Positions 43,401 to 49,380 of a stretch of 64,000 bases of DNA are shown here, piece after piece. Location of the stretch: assembly GCA_037349105.1 (NCBI GenBank), contig JAYJMM010000070.1:930001-994000 (forward strand), read 5' to 3'. This DNA is from Limnomonas spitsbergensis. Its lineage: Eukaryota > Chlorophyta > Chlorophyceae > Chlamydomonadales. Both the position numbers and the translations under genes were made by a program. The notes under the pieces are model-generated. The model was not told the origin of the DNA. It ran no database searches and was given only the letters and a program-made list of their open reading frames with translations. Numbering within the stretch: position 1 is the stretch's first letter; each line of letters starts with the position of its first letter.

Positions 43401-46400
43401 TGTTGCTCCCCCTGGCTCCTCTGCTGATGGTCTCCTGGTCCTTGCCTGGAGTCCATGGCAGCCAGGTCCCCCAATTCCAGGGCGAACCTCTCCCACAGCA
43501 GTACCTGCTGCGTCAGGACCTCTACCTGGGCCTCGTCTGTCATGTGCAGGTATCCTGGCACGGTCATGATGAACGCTGTCAGCTTCACCCTGACTGCCCC
43601 TGGCAGCCCTTCGTAGAACATGTGGGCTACCGAATGCCTCCTGCCGAAGTGGTCCACTGCGTCTCTGGAGATTTGCAACAGCTCTGCTGTAGACATGACT
43701 CGGAAGGCGAATGCCTCCACTGTCTCCTCTGGCTTGACGCCTGGGTCCAAGGTGGTCTTGACCCCGAGTTTCAGGCCGGTGATTGCTGCCCTCTCATCTG
43801 AAGTCGGCTTGCCCACCTCCCTTTGGACCACCCTGATCCACAGGGTTAGCAAGGATACCTCACAGGTCGGCTCCTCCACTGGGGTTCTCCATGCTTCCCG
43901 GATCCGCTCGACCTCCCTGGAAGCTTTGTCTCCTTGGGGTGCTGATCGTATGGCGACCACCAGTGGGCCCACGCAGGCCGGCTTGGCTGTCCACATGCCC
44001 ACCAAGGAGCGGACCAACAGGGCCATGGCTGAAGGAGACTGGCAAGACCCTGCAATCTCACCAGCCACCACAGCCAGGGCTGGCGGCTCGTCCGATAAAG
44101 CCAGGCGGTTGTGCGAGCCCCAAGAGCTGCAGGCCTGGCAGTATTGCCTGGCTGCGACTGCCCCCGAGTGGGACATGTCCAGCACTGGCACGTTGCCCTG
44201 AATGTTGGGGATCTTGGTGAACCGCGTTCCCCCAGCCAACTGCAGGATCATCTGTTGCTGCAGCCGTATGTTTGTCTCCGCCTGCTCTTGGGCTATCCTT
44301 TCCCTTCTGCGCCTTGCAGATTCCCTGCTGGAGCCTGGGCCGTGCCCCTCTGTATCCTCCGAGCCTGACATGCTGGGGTCCGAGCCAGATCCGCCGCCGC
44401 CGTTCCTGGTTGGGCTCTGCCTGCGCCGATCCCGCTGGTCTCTGCGGTCTGCGCTCAGGTGGGATTGCCTTCTACCGGATGGCCTACTGCCCTCCGAAGG
44501 CTGCCTTGCCGGGTCCTGGCTCCTACCCCCTTCTGACTCTGCCTGCCTGCTGGGCTGGTAGCTGCTATGCCTGCTGGGCTGCGTTCCACCTGTGTACTCC
44601 CTTGCCTCGGAAGCTGACAGGCAGTCGTCCCTGCTTTCCTGTCTTTGCTGGTAGTCTCCCCCCGTGGGGCCTGCCGGGTTGATTTCCTGAACGACCCTCC
44701 TTCCTTGGCTGGGGCCTTGGCTCCTCTCCGGCCTGCCTCGTGCCTGCGCTGCTTGTCCTCGCAGGAACTCAGCAATGTGGTCCACCTGGCTTTCTTGGCC
44801 GCCGTGCTGATCTACGAAGCGCAACAAGTCGTGAGATTCTTGCCTGCTGGCCCTCCTTGGCGCTGGGTCCTGCTGGAAGCTGGTTGCCTTGGGCTGTTCG
44901 CTGGCCGCTGGGCTGCTGGGTCTGGGTCTGCGCTCTACGTCTAGCCGCTGGTTTCGGAGGCTGGGCTCACTGCTGGCTTCCAGGCTCTCCCATCTGGCCT
45001 GTCGTGCAACAGGAATGGTCCCTTCCGTCTGCTGCTGCCATTGCACCTCCCTGCGGTCATCCTGCTGTAGCCTGGATGCCTCGAACCCTTCCCACTCCTC
45101 GAGCTCCTCTTGCTCTGATTCGGGCTCCTCCAGATCCCCTGCTGTGCCGTTGCACCACTTGTCGGCAAAGGCCTTGACAGCCAGAGCCGCCTCTGGCCCT
45201 GCTGGTCCTCTGGACACTCTGCGCAGGGCCGCCAGCAGCGTTGCTCGGTCCTGCCCCGTGTGCGGGATGCCCATAAGGGCCTTTGTTGCCCATTCCGCCA
45301 AGTGGTGGCTTTGGAACTCCTTGATAGCCCGGGCCTGATCGCTGAGGTGGACGAAACACTTGGAGCACACCTGCTGCCATAGCCGCCCTGCCCATTGCAG
45401 GATGTCTGCCCACCCAATGGGCTGGAGTCCTGGTGGCTCTGCTGCACCCGGCTGGCTTATGCTCCCTGCGCGTTCTCCCACTGCCGGGCGCCGCTCTCCT
45501 GGGATGGGCGTCCACTCTGGATTGCTGAAATATCCGTAAAGGCTATGGGCCTGGCCGCTGTCCTCCTTTTCCCTGCTGCTGCCCTCTGCCACGGTCTCCT
45601 GGCTTGGCCTGTTTGCACTGGCTGGGAACCTGGACTGGGGTGTGCCGTATGTTGACGCCTCTGTTGCTTCCTCTGCCGGGATACGGGGCGGCCTTGCCTG
45701 TTTTACCCTGTGCAGATCTGGCCTGGGCGGGATTCCCGTTGGCGCCTGCATTCTTCCGTGCTGATCTGGCGGCACTACCTTGGCGTGTGGATCAGCCTGC
45801 GGCTGCCATATTCTGGTAGCCTGCATTGTCGTGGCTTGTGTGTCGCTGTATTTCTGCAGCTCCCGTGGCCTCCCTGTTGTTTCCGCTGACTCCCCTTGGG
45901 ACTGCTGTTCGCTGGATCTCGTCCGCTCCATCCTGACCATTGTTGACTGGACCATCCCCTTGACCACTGTGGGTTCAAGCTGGGTCTCCTGGTCTGGTCT
46001 GGGCTCAGCCTCGCCTCCTTCCCTTTCTGCCTCCGCAGGCAGGTCATCCGGAGGTCGCGCTGGCCCGCCACCCTCTCCTACACCACCGGTCTGAGACCTC
46101 ACAGTGGGTGGCTCTGAGGTCGGATCCAGGGACTCATCGTCGGGAACCGGCCATTGCTCGTCCTCCTGGCTTGGGCCAGGGGGGATGCGCGCTATGCCGC
46201 CTCGTCCGATACCCCTGCGCGTCACTTGAACCTGCACCATACCCTCATCCAAGGCTAGGGTGCTGTCGGCCCCTTGGACCTTGTTTTCCATTATGCCTGC
46301 ATATTCACCATCTGACAACCCAATGGCAATTAGCCTAGCTTCCTCTGCTACGGCTGCATTGATGGGTGTCATGGGGTCATTGCCTGGTTCCATTCCTCTC

Positions 46401-46468
46401 ACTCGTGCACTGCGTCTTGCAGCCTCTGGATGCAGGTGACGATCATGATCTACCACTGCGTCCTGCAT
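31283..46468 (-). CDS. Giant retrotransposon polyprotein (capsid-like, PR, RT, RNase H, C5-methyltransferase, integrase zinc finger)
   Basis: An uninterrupted 5,061-codon frame from ATG at 46468. Approximate residues: 760-1005 capsid-like helical region ending in LLWERFALELGD; 1087 CCHC knuckle (CFQCGSLDHLARDC); about 1337 aspartic protease with DTACSCHVI in place of the usual DTG/DSG; 1500-2450 disordered Arg/Pro/Gly-rich with a second CCHC at 2119 (CYKCGGSGHFAFEC); 2513-2978 a folded-looking region of unknown type; 3258 PHD-like finger; 3374 and 3398 two more knuckles; 3706-3738 hydrophobic segment; 3900-4160 RT with FIDDLLVYSD; 4206-4323 RNase H; 4470-4800 DNA methyltransferase; 4973-5017 integrase HHCC. 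Family homology ends near 31,400, where the integrase moves to another frame. Ty3/gypsy polyproteins are usually 1,000-2,000 residues, so this is extraordinarily long. Shadow frames on the plus strand reflect high GC. Confidence 0.9.
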   Translation of the reverse strand: MQDAVVDHDRHLHPEAARRSARVRGMEPGNDPMTPINAAVAEEARLIAIGLSDGEYAGIMENKVQGADSTLALDEGMVQVQVTRRGIGRGGIARIPPGPSQEDEQWPVPDDESLDPTSEPPTVRSQTGGVGEGGGPARPPDDLPAEAEREGGEAEPRPDQETQLEPTVVKGMVQSTMVRMERTRSSEQQSQGESAETTGRPRELQKYSDTQATTMQATRIWQPQADPHAKVVPPDQHGRMQAPTGIPPRPDLHRVKQARPPRIPAEEATEASTYGTPQSRFPASANRPSQETVAEGSSREKEDSGQAHSLYGYFSNPEWTPIPGERRPAVGERAGSISQPGAAEPPGLQPIGWADILQWAGRLWQQVCSKCFVHLSDQARAIKEFQSHHLAEWATKALMGIPHTGQDRATLLAALRRVSRGPAGPEAALAVKAFADKWCNGTAGDLEEPESEQEELEEWEGFEASRLQQDDRREVQWQQQTEGTIPVARQARWESLEASSEPSLRNQRLDVERRPRPSSPAASEQPKATSFQQDPAPRRASRQESHDLLRFVDQHGGQESQVDHIAEFLRGQAAQARGRPERSQGPSQGRRVVQEINPAGPTGGDYQQRQESRDDCLSASEAREYTGGTQPSRHSSYQPSRQAESEGGRSQDPARQPSEGSRPSGRRQSHLSADRRDQRDRRRQSPTRNGGGGSGSDPSMSGSEDTEGHGPGSSRESARRRRERIAQEQAETNIRLQQQMILQLAGGTRFTKIPNIQGNVPVLDMSHSGAVAARQYCQACSSWGSHNRLALSDEPPALAVVAGEIAGSCQSPSAMALLVRSLVGMWTAKPACVGPLVVAIRSAPQGDKASREVERIREAWRTPVEEPTCEVSLLTLWIRVVQREVGKPTSDERAAITGLKLGVKTTLDPGVKPEETVEAFAFRVMSTAELLQISRDAVDHFGRRHSVAHMFYEGLPGAVRVKLTAFIMTVPGYLHMTDEAQVEVLTQQVLLWERFALELGDLAAMDSRQGPGDHQQRSQGEQQAGRGRRDRPSQWEARPRGDGPGVAPYQNSSQPARQESRAKGVTWADQATALTTSTHSAGGAPKACFQCGSLDHLARDCRTPRARDERRPAPLATDITTGQARPPQQQYPPPPRPQGPPVNRTYDRNQGGRPAQRQPQGQAGHGQQSAHLSHLSGPSELAEPDGWHQTVAEMLSESVALLTQVGLAPKPGEYKQAAHNARPRSFRPSSSSEEEEEPLAVEHPSRKGEKRLALRRLADGLCDVRAQVGYINERLTALAHTTMPMGVTPVRGEPGWIGQGRKITISPRLQYFTNDRRDYSQCVGLMVKGKVLVAQKALMDTACSCHVITVNIAEQLVAMGAKLVRTDEKIRTTDNAGADLYGILFIYVVYGYGSPNAIVEKAAVRVVKTPPDAYEHLVGNPEFLKYGGVLEAAGRLTLFPQGGADGLTLPLELISPAGSHQAAAATWAGLDDPAWVPEEWPADWGEVNPDLTPQCAMVTGTGGGPATQTTVAANRVTRLPAAEAPAAAPEGAKPAKAKGARGAGTEAARQQAGQKGTNPAAAPEADPVARTQAHAAPADPDGTRGTGSRPISGDKGGEAGGPSVAARDKDGKAMDLPVAARDKARLAMEQEHTVRQEVRNALRNRDGPCAYCDMCRSHTDQECERRLGELLENEPGRGVDTYSRGSCQPGSPVAHTQDTSHSDEGTTDSESELQADRNATRADVVSSLEAQVQVLNRAIRVAARQRIASREADIYSFKMEQARAMADGASDREMARWKGECAKWIIEVNDLKRRYKEEYKGTEAAPEPGPQRPCGAQQEACSGAREARQQQPAADTTVEPQQQDAAPSKEARGGGQGGQEGTPRGKPTEVQEVLSELDDPGLGDYPEDLLQSLRDNRAQPKQGNQPKARASRTPSPRARESGSGPSRNPDSGRAPRSASAAERQPSERSPRRSSHSRERRAPSTEQHQDGRWPGELTERRNGAQQPRARSPNRRPPPPPQGTSGGNQRPRGREALSPDGGGRNRRTRSRSPVTPGNPPNHGSREPEGGSGRRWEGEAPRSPRGERWPQGRARSPIRQSQAHSPGRRSTAEEPGENRMVRWAPLEDSARGRTGRAPPTQKEACYKCGGSGHFAFECNQTQAQPWRPSGGGEGRAPAQDNPGHSRFRQEEPPSGSQQRERLRDLFEAAKDEPFEVWAARQAGAPPANFLPGPPEGPRWAGKGAHGCFATTPRGHDPGFNEPDTWFEQEWDDAYLEGQEEQARQPLGLHEGREPEPGLDPEGMATEARNGEVPQQIHHWRVAVEAIATNGLLTMPADAPKSTAHALELLDYLRRMGAPAPQEGWLALLANFLVTLRAREDQGNSESEGSAHRQDPEISGEASGQEGESDDLSQDIYDPPDVLCPGTPEAGAPAAGPRPAASAEGGGSSFTLQAHGATGGVTSRPPAAGSGHRSCRTEHGPTERTWMQEEVPSEREQWWEPEEPQNPDHWGNSDLSAVEDAEDLDAPGPGPGEPWPRHCFVQWYPAGTDMPEVAATTAMITLPGAGADGLCRLQNHWCVPRGEVICVDRQAAMQAVARLVFPMDAVTAGLLAAAIKGHIRPSTAMEEFMSSTWPTPLYANCVSELLGSVVKEGITAAEEQFRTSQEIPDAARAYGMWQHAHDGFMRTPWAENCVMTLARHPCLANQAVCVPTPAAARQAYALAALRDHSGYDGAGILHPGTPRQCPEIVERGQDIAREVMGQAVPWGYEPGDARVAIPVRLAVAHYHEDLEGQGPHPAPRAWIHMHATRDDQPVWFFFKTATQVQSDRFPSVERAEEHAVSTFRGTDPAVWTIMMMALNRTLLPGQMSAAVHNIEIVDELWAPQERADCPTHVSAHCTPAAGATAWQGEQALTLSAFAQGRLQSCLQQWMRVEQAAYYNGVPSILLPHWSAPAATVRLWWQRHPRGAVTLHPLFSGSNHDEALRDLTGLLDRGIADRQETPRGRWGAFRETTSPGSTHSPDETTLNMQPSSREHSFFTSLRGGNYEVDWPESDEENSLAGLPQLLQDSDSEEEPAATAGHTAPPEGRVAGPSEHTAPSAGHMQGDSQQSRATEGRPEPAATLGFQADTSPSWSRGLSDTNSEASNPDPEDPGAPRLAAEGEPDHRSVDLSKEQWDDELRQFVAQRDRQRLEGGAPWPVPQGGPEPRGGRIEASLRYRLSMVPDPSPDPRLQGRNQAAEELRQAFRGRLRALSEAQPPELEGDPGTDGAGTSGQSSGSGQERREPCAGCDQARAGERLIWCSACGMAWHDLCMRTPRTGAARVCQFCMTPEARLPSCLGCGESIGPTEQPSRRCCRCHAKACGTCMDKPGIGGTRRGVWACCGCSDAVPPAWGHHSVHSKPCERCGKKGHDYHACPAPRLREGRCATCFHQGHLAMACPERNQSLGFIRQRQMEEDSRLGVRWWCSAQEALPGEREVVFKAAHSRATISDVRQAIEERRQDEANQARRGEQRPVPFREWYRETADQPLQPSMHAVQYAQILSIGAELIKANDEGRWPEAGEPLDDWPVEWGVPERTSLWNYQAIQRTMLQPHQLGRQPRSAARSSSSARAQTVSPEGAYRSAAGCTGPTAAEGHQTPTSRGENRPADSSKVRAAAARRARNARTRARQRRRKAAARDASNSTGCPSPPTRISQVELEISWREGPEDRGPPAAPSPAAPAGPQPSPRQQPACKGLLPCTAFRGLLACLCHLALVWLLLSCLPGAQASGRGVRGGGFTAGQGAFVCSREAAAKLEPGWLRPPVDMPVPRPPRPQSTWDQGTSSAGPQAVTGEPLAGGVIDMFQPGGVVHAPSEYVKTEEGWLLGKHPDFTGEQQEQLEQSLRDRQGAFAYSMLELPGYCGAQGEFTLALEDEHSSCFQKARDMPPPKAAIFKEKCQPMIEAGIIVRVPQGGPIKFAANSVVAAKKCAETGEWSDHRIAHDMRRMNLRTAKQEFAIPRMETIFQNLGTAKVFSKVDLRSGFMQIPIKVEDQPKTAFWMGPELWMYTKLNFGLRNGPPFFQRMIEEEIARAGLSSFCVAFIDDLLVYSDTPADHIRHVELMLDMLHAVGLRAHPDKSLFGCATVEYLGHNVSAQGLTPHAAKIAAVMALPEPASVKNIQEVMGFLNFYRCYIPDFSRKAACINALLVKGVPFVWGPEQAQAFQLIKTEMCEGGRVLRRPDYSGTGPDGKGPPRPFLLYTDFSKQGIGAVLGQCDDSGREYMVACTSRSLNKSEKNYSSFQGEMLAAVYAARTYRHMLFGCKVHLVTDHEPLTYLMDNQALVGQHARWALMLQELDITIVHRSGACHQNADIPSRSPLPSSDDRTGARLDDVAPEPHTPSGTTCGSQVAMLTGLGRVNQWHADQVVRLAQEGRRGVRRLRAAETACTVAPCGQAISSAKDEDDEQAQPASTAERAFNSRARARDLINNVLTDLPRSTPAHLHAGVDTACLPTAAVYALEQEGVVLFEPFGGMCSGLEMVLRAGIPVIQYLYADTSATMREIAGGRLVQLHKQYPLLLPAPAVEGAFRALPQDVYSITAQHFIEAGAQQGRQWFMVAGWECHDLSAAGKGKGLEGARSKSFFPLIKLLGSLQILQRAKPPAYLIENVAMQLNQRSEKASIEAFGEVCRMLGRPSLFDAAQVGSYAHRTRNYWGNLAPAADIEFVIQASHRPHDGIVDDILDEGSRAQVVACPDNGGYRINVSGQPRRALPCLMATPASYAFRNGQIGMVFRPMGGRQEPNANERERAMGYAVGSTLPRPDFPEGDRRAALGRCMDAWALEAWLTIALEAAKIIPRELARRAGLPGPDRDPAIGMTLTSTHCALASAGKACSGEDEAAATYRQCLGESAAADWADAAQEPGGLSDPDPDPVRVADEEAGEVVDPPGCAAGPAARVDVWTDVPVLHYLQSKMHPPGAEAGEQARVQRRAAPFQWEPERGGVLIRLMPDGRRCVVPRPEDRQAVIREAHASTGHFGSHRTAFMILQQHWWRGLRAAVRKAVQECGVCDRARASTFNHTQPDLTHSLLRVYFSAGVWTCAGRSLPRLGATGTSWCV
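32076..33053 (-). other. C5 cytosine DNA methyltransferase domain (DNMT3-like) within the polyprotein
   Basis: Residues about 4470-4800. Motif I: VVLFEPFGGMCSGLEMVLRA (SAM binding). Motif IV: AGWECHDLSAAGKGKGLEG, with the catalytic Cys at about residue 4570. The residue before it is Glu where C5 methyltransferases normally have Pro. Motif VI: PAYLIENVAMQ (the ENV triad, Glu at about 4614). Motif VIII region: SYAHRTRNYWGNLAP, close to the AHRARYFWGNLPG form typical of DNMT3. Late motifs: NERERAMGYAVG and ALGRCMDAWALEAWL. The sequence between motifs VIII and IX is compact, and no separate target domain can be delimited. The domain sits between RNase H and integrase, the place where DIRS elements carry an unrelated adenine-type methylase. 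Confidence 0.9.
33500..34770 (-). other. Reverse transcriptase and RNase H domains within the polyprotein
   Basis: RT motifs in order: MIEAGIIVRV, DHRIAHDMRRMN, KVFSKVDLRSGFMQIPI (first Asp), LNFGLRNGPPFFQRMI, AFIDDLLVYSD (catalytic pair, residues about 4052-4053) and GLRAHPDKSLFGCATVEYLG. The connection (GFLNFYRCYIPDFS) and RNase H (LLYTDFSKQGIGAVLG, FQGEMLAAVYA, LVTDHEPLTYL, NADIPSRSP) follow the Ty3/gypsy pattern. All acidic catalytic residues appear present. Confidence 0.93.
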
Positions 46469-47110
46469 TGTACTATTGCTGGGTGCTGAGCAGCCGTGCC
46501 GGCTCGCTGTGTGGGCTCACAGCAGCAGGTCACTGGCTCAAAGCCTGCTTCCGTTCTCCTCTACCTTCTGCAGGCTGGTTAGGCGTTGCTAGACAGGTCA
46601 AGCACGGGTAAATTTTTTAACCTGGTTCTGGCGGGTATTTTCACCTTCTGGACTGCTGTCTCGTCCGCTATCTTGCTGGTCTCGTCCGCTATTCCTCCGC
46701 TGATTCGTCGCGCAGCTTCCTCCTCGATCTCCGCAGGGCCTGCTCAGGCTGCAATCTGCAGCTTCGGATATTCCTGCACACAGTCTTGGGTTGCCTGCTT
46801 TTAAACTCGGATCCCAGATCCTTGCTCACTTCTGTCAACACGCAGGCTGTGCACTCTACCACGGATGCAGGCCACGTGCACAGGTAATATCAGCTGGGTT
46901 TATAACTCCACAGCCTGATCTTCAAGCTACGTCTGCTTCTGGGTTGCCACGCCCAGCGCAAGCAGGAATTGACTTGGGTTCTATGGAGAATCCTCTGCTA
47001 AGTGATTTCGAGCTGTCCAAGGTAGATCACTGCCTTCAAAAAGAAATTCAAGTTCACAGCACATGCACCTTTAGCAGGATTCGCTGGATCAAGCTGATCA
47101 GGCTTAGACC
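46469..47110 (-). other. 5' leader of the retrotransposon
   Basis: About 640 nt between the primer-binding site and the polyprotein ATG. No ORF of note; nothing else recognised. Confidence 0.6.
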
Positions 47111-47133
47111 CACTTCGTCCTTTTAAGTGGACA
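47111..47133 (-). promoter_or_regulatory. Putative self-complementary primer-binding site
   Basis: This 23-nt stretch directly abuts B1. It is the reverse complement, with one bulged base, of 47549-47572 inside B1 (and of 28536-28559 inside B2). Self-primed elements such as Tf1 fold the start of their RNA onto the PBS in this way. No match to a tRNA 3' end (TGG...) is seen. Confidence 0.6.
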
Positions 47134-47775
47134 CGCGATGGTTGCTTCGGGTCCGTGGTGGACTTCTTCCCCACTGAGTGGCGGACACCTACTGGCGGAC
47201 TCAGCGTCTACACGCTGGCCGCGAATGCGCGGCGCGTTAAGCTGTGGTTGGAACTTCTAGGTGACAGGCGTGGAGCTGGTCGCTTGTAGAGCTGCGACTA
47301 AAGGCCTGTCGGGTAGCGAACCCTGCAGGTCGTTATGAGTCACTTACCGCGTGTAGCGGGCGGAGCCGTAGCCGTAGACTGCGGACGACGTAGTCCTAGG
47401 CAGGGCTGGGCTTCGGGCTAGGTGTTCTCGTGCTTGCTAGACGGCGGGGACGCTGTTCTAGGCTTGACTGGCTTAGTGGTACTGGCTTTGATGCACTTCA
47501 CTGGTTAGGTCTCCGAGATCTAGCCGGTGCTGGTTACAAATAGAGGCCTGTCCACTTAAAAGGAACGAAGTGAACGTCAAGCGTGCAAGCTGGGATTCAA
47601 AGGTCCCGGCAAGCCCTATGCACTGAGTACGGGAAACCCTGCCTCAGACCTTCCCGAAAGTGGGAAGCTGGGCTCCTAACCCTAAAAAGGGGCTCCGCAG
47701 GGAAGCTGCGGAGTCTACGGGGACGCGTCAGCGGTCCCTACGGTTTTGGCACGTATACTGCATTATACCGTGACA
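47134..47775 (-). repeat. Repeat B1 (5' end of the element on the coding strand)
   Basis: 642 bp, direct repeat of B2. Coding-strand start TGTCACGGTATAATG; if self-priming is correct, transcription would start near 47572, leaving about 203 nt of U3-like and 439 nt of R/U5-like sequence. Confidence 0.92.
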
Positions 47776-47779
47776 TCGC
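47776..47779. repeat. Target-site duplication TCGC, right copy
   Basis: Partner of 27874-27877. Removing the element would leave ...CACATTATCGC joined to CCAAGGTGATG.... Confidence 0.6.
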
Positions 47780-47875
47780 CCAAGGTGATGACGTGGAATT
47801 GTTCCTGCTTGCTTGAGACAGGTGTGCAAGACACAAGAATGGAATGGATGATGAAGTTGGAAAAAGCTGATGTCG

Positions 47876-48607
47876 TCAGATAAAACCATACGTTTTTAAC
47901 ACCCCTCTCAACTTCCTAGCACTTTTGTATTTAAAAGCAGCCGAGTTTCTCCAAAACACTGATTCAGGTACTGGCGTACGATCTCTCCAATCTTCATTCT
48001 TGGCGTTTTTCACACAAGTCGGATGCCATTCCCTCATTTTGCCAGATATTGACTCACATGAATGCCTCATATAGTCATATGCCCGTGATTCAGCATTGCC
48101 GGTAAGAGGACAAATAGAGATGTAAAATCCATAATCCTTGAAAGAAGCAGGCCCCAGGTGAGCAGCTGCATGATGCAGCAAAGATCCACCAGCCCCCACC
48201 TCGGAAACCTTCCGTTGCTCGCCGGAAGGGGAGGTGGGGTCATTCAAGTGCCGCAATTGAAAAAGTATGAAGTTGCCCTTGGGCCCATGCTGCCATTCAG
48301 ATATGTACCCATCATGGTCACATACATCGTGTGAGTTACTGAGTTCCTCGCCCCAGGTTTCATGCAATGGCCATATCACCCTTATGTGACGAGGTACCAG
48401 GGTGAGAGCGCACAAGATGGAAGGGTGAAGCCCCGATGTCTTGAGCACGGAGCATGCATGTACGTGAAAGTTGTCTGGGGAGTGATGAGAAGAGGGCTGA
48501 GGTTGGGATAAGGATGTGTCCGTGTGGCACAGTACAAAACTACAATATCGCCAACGTGCCAATCCGGCACAACCACCCCAAAAGAAATCCAGCACAATGT
48601 CGAACAT
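47876..48607 (-). CDS. Hypothetical protein, 243 aa
   Basis: Open frame beginning MFDIVLDFFWGGCAGLARW and ending in a basic KSARKLRGVLKTYGF tail. The composition looks protein-like (balanced, with Trp and His, and a segment GNFILFQLRHLNDPTSPSGE) rather than repetitive, but I recognise no domain. It may be one exon of a larger gene, a relic of another mobile element, or chance. It ends 100 bp from the retrotransposon and points toward it. No splice sites are evident. Confidence 0.35.
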   Translation of the reverse strand: MFDIVLDFFWGGCAGLARWRYCSFVLCHTDTSLSQPQPSSHHSPDNFHVHACSVLKTSGLHPSILCALTLVPRHIRVIWPLHETWGEELSNSHDVCDHDGYISEWQHGPKGNFILFQLRHLNDPTSPSGEQRKVSEVGAGGSLLHHAAAHLGPASFKDYGFYISICPLTGNAESRAYDYMRHSCESISGKMREWHPTCVKNAKNEDWRDRTPVPESVFWRNSAAFKYKSARKLRGVLKTYGFI

Positions 48608-48710
48608 CCTTATAACCCTAGGTACTGGGGGAGAGCCGTCATCAGTTTGAGCCTTCCCACAACATTATTCTCTGTTTCTTTCCATCTTTCCTCCCAATCT
48701 TTTGTTAGGC

Positions 48711-48762
48711 GCCCATGCGGCCGAGCCTTTTTAGCAGGGCCCAGAGGTGTAACGTCATTGAC
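48711..48762. repeat. Dispersed repeat (AGGGCCCAGAGGTGTAACGTC family), copy 2
   Basis: Nearly the same 50-bp core as 12,978-13,030; upstream pyrimidine-rich sequence is shared with copy 3. Confidence 0.7.
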
Positions 48763-49327
48763 CCACAACATTATTAGTTTATTACTGATGGGTTAGGTTA
48801 GACAGCTTAAGGGCGTTCGCTTCTGCCCGAATTTCTTTCAAACACCATGCCGGTATTTAAGGGTCAGGTATCGGAAGGATTAAAAAATATCCTTATTTTC
48901 TAAAGACCTACATCCTGTAGCGAGAGAATATCTGGATTGTCTGCCTAGTCTGGTGTTTCGCTTGAACGAGCAAGTCGGTTGTCATGATCAAACTGACAAT
49001 CCCCTCGCAACCCCTATTTTTGAATTGAAATCAGACGTTTGTCAGCCACCAGCATCGGGGCCACAGAGCCATAAGTACCGGTACATCTGCAGACAGATAG
49101 TCAAAACGATTGACAATGGCCGGCTACTACCACCAAAGTATAGACAGACTGTCTCGTGCACTGTCCGATCGAACCTGTTTAGTTGGCAAGAACCAGTAGT
49201 TTTGTCATGCACTTCATCTGGTACATCTCGGCATGCGGAGGGGGGCTCTTCCCTCTCCTTTTTCCGTCTGTTCCTTTCCCTTCTCCCCTAACCGTTAGTT
49301 TCTTTTCTTCCCAACCAGACAGGTAGG

Positions 49328-49380
49328 CGCCCACGCGACCGAGCCTTTCGAGCATGGCCCAGAGGTGGTACGTCATTCAC
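49328..49380. repeat. Dispersed repeat (AGGGCCCAGAGGTGTAACGTC family), copy 3
   Basis: Diverged copy: GCGCCCACGCGACCGAGCC, then CATGGCCCAGAGGTGGTACG. Lies 617 bp from copy 2. Confidence 0.65.

Larger units (their letters stand above)
27878..47775 (-). mobile_element. 19.9-kb methyltransferase-encoding retrotransposon with split direct repeats
   Basis: Coding strand is minus. In coding orientation the order is B1 (47775-47134), putative primer-binding site, leader, polyprotein, 3' UTR, purine tract, A1 (29010-28763), B2 (28762-28121), A2 (28120-27878). A1 and A2 differ at 1 of 248 positions and B1 and B2 at about 2 of 642, so insertion looks recent. Outer ends are TGTC...GACA, flanked by TCGC on both sides, consistent with integrase-made target duplication. 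Domains in order: capsid-like, CCHC, aspartic protease, long unknown region with further zinc fingers, Ty3/gypsy-like RT and RNase H, DNMT3-like cytosine methyltransferase, HHCC/DDE integrase, PHD finger. Split repeats are known from DIRS/PAT/Ngaro-type elements (and rearranged LTRs from Chlamydomonas TOC1), but those of DIRS type use a tyrosine recombinase, which I do not see here. GC is higher than in the flanking DNA. Confidence 0.9.

Noticed and set aside
27878..47775. Ordinary Ty3/gypsy element with 642-bp LTRs, or a DIRS-type element
   Set aside because: Repeat A lies both inside and outside B2, the outer TG/CA ends with the TCGC duplication include A2, and the enzyme is a DDE integrase rather than a tyrosine recombinase. 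Neither simple label fits.
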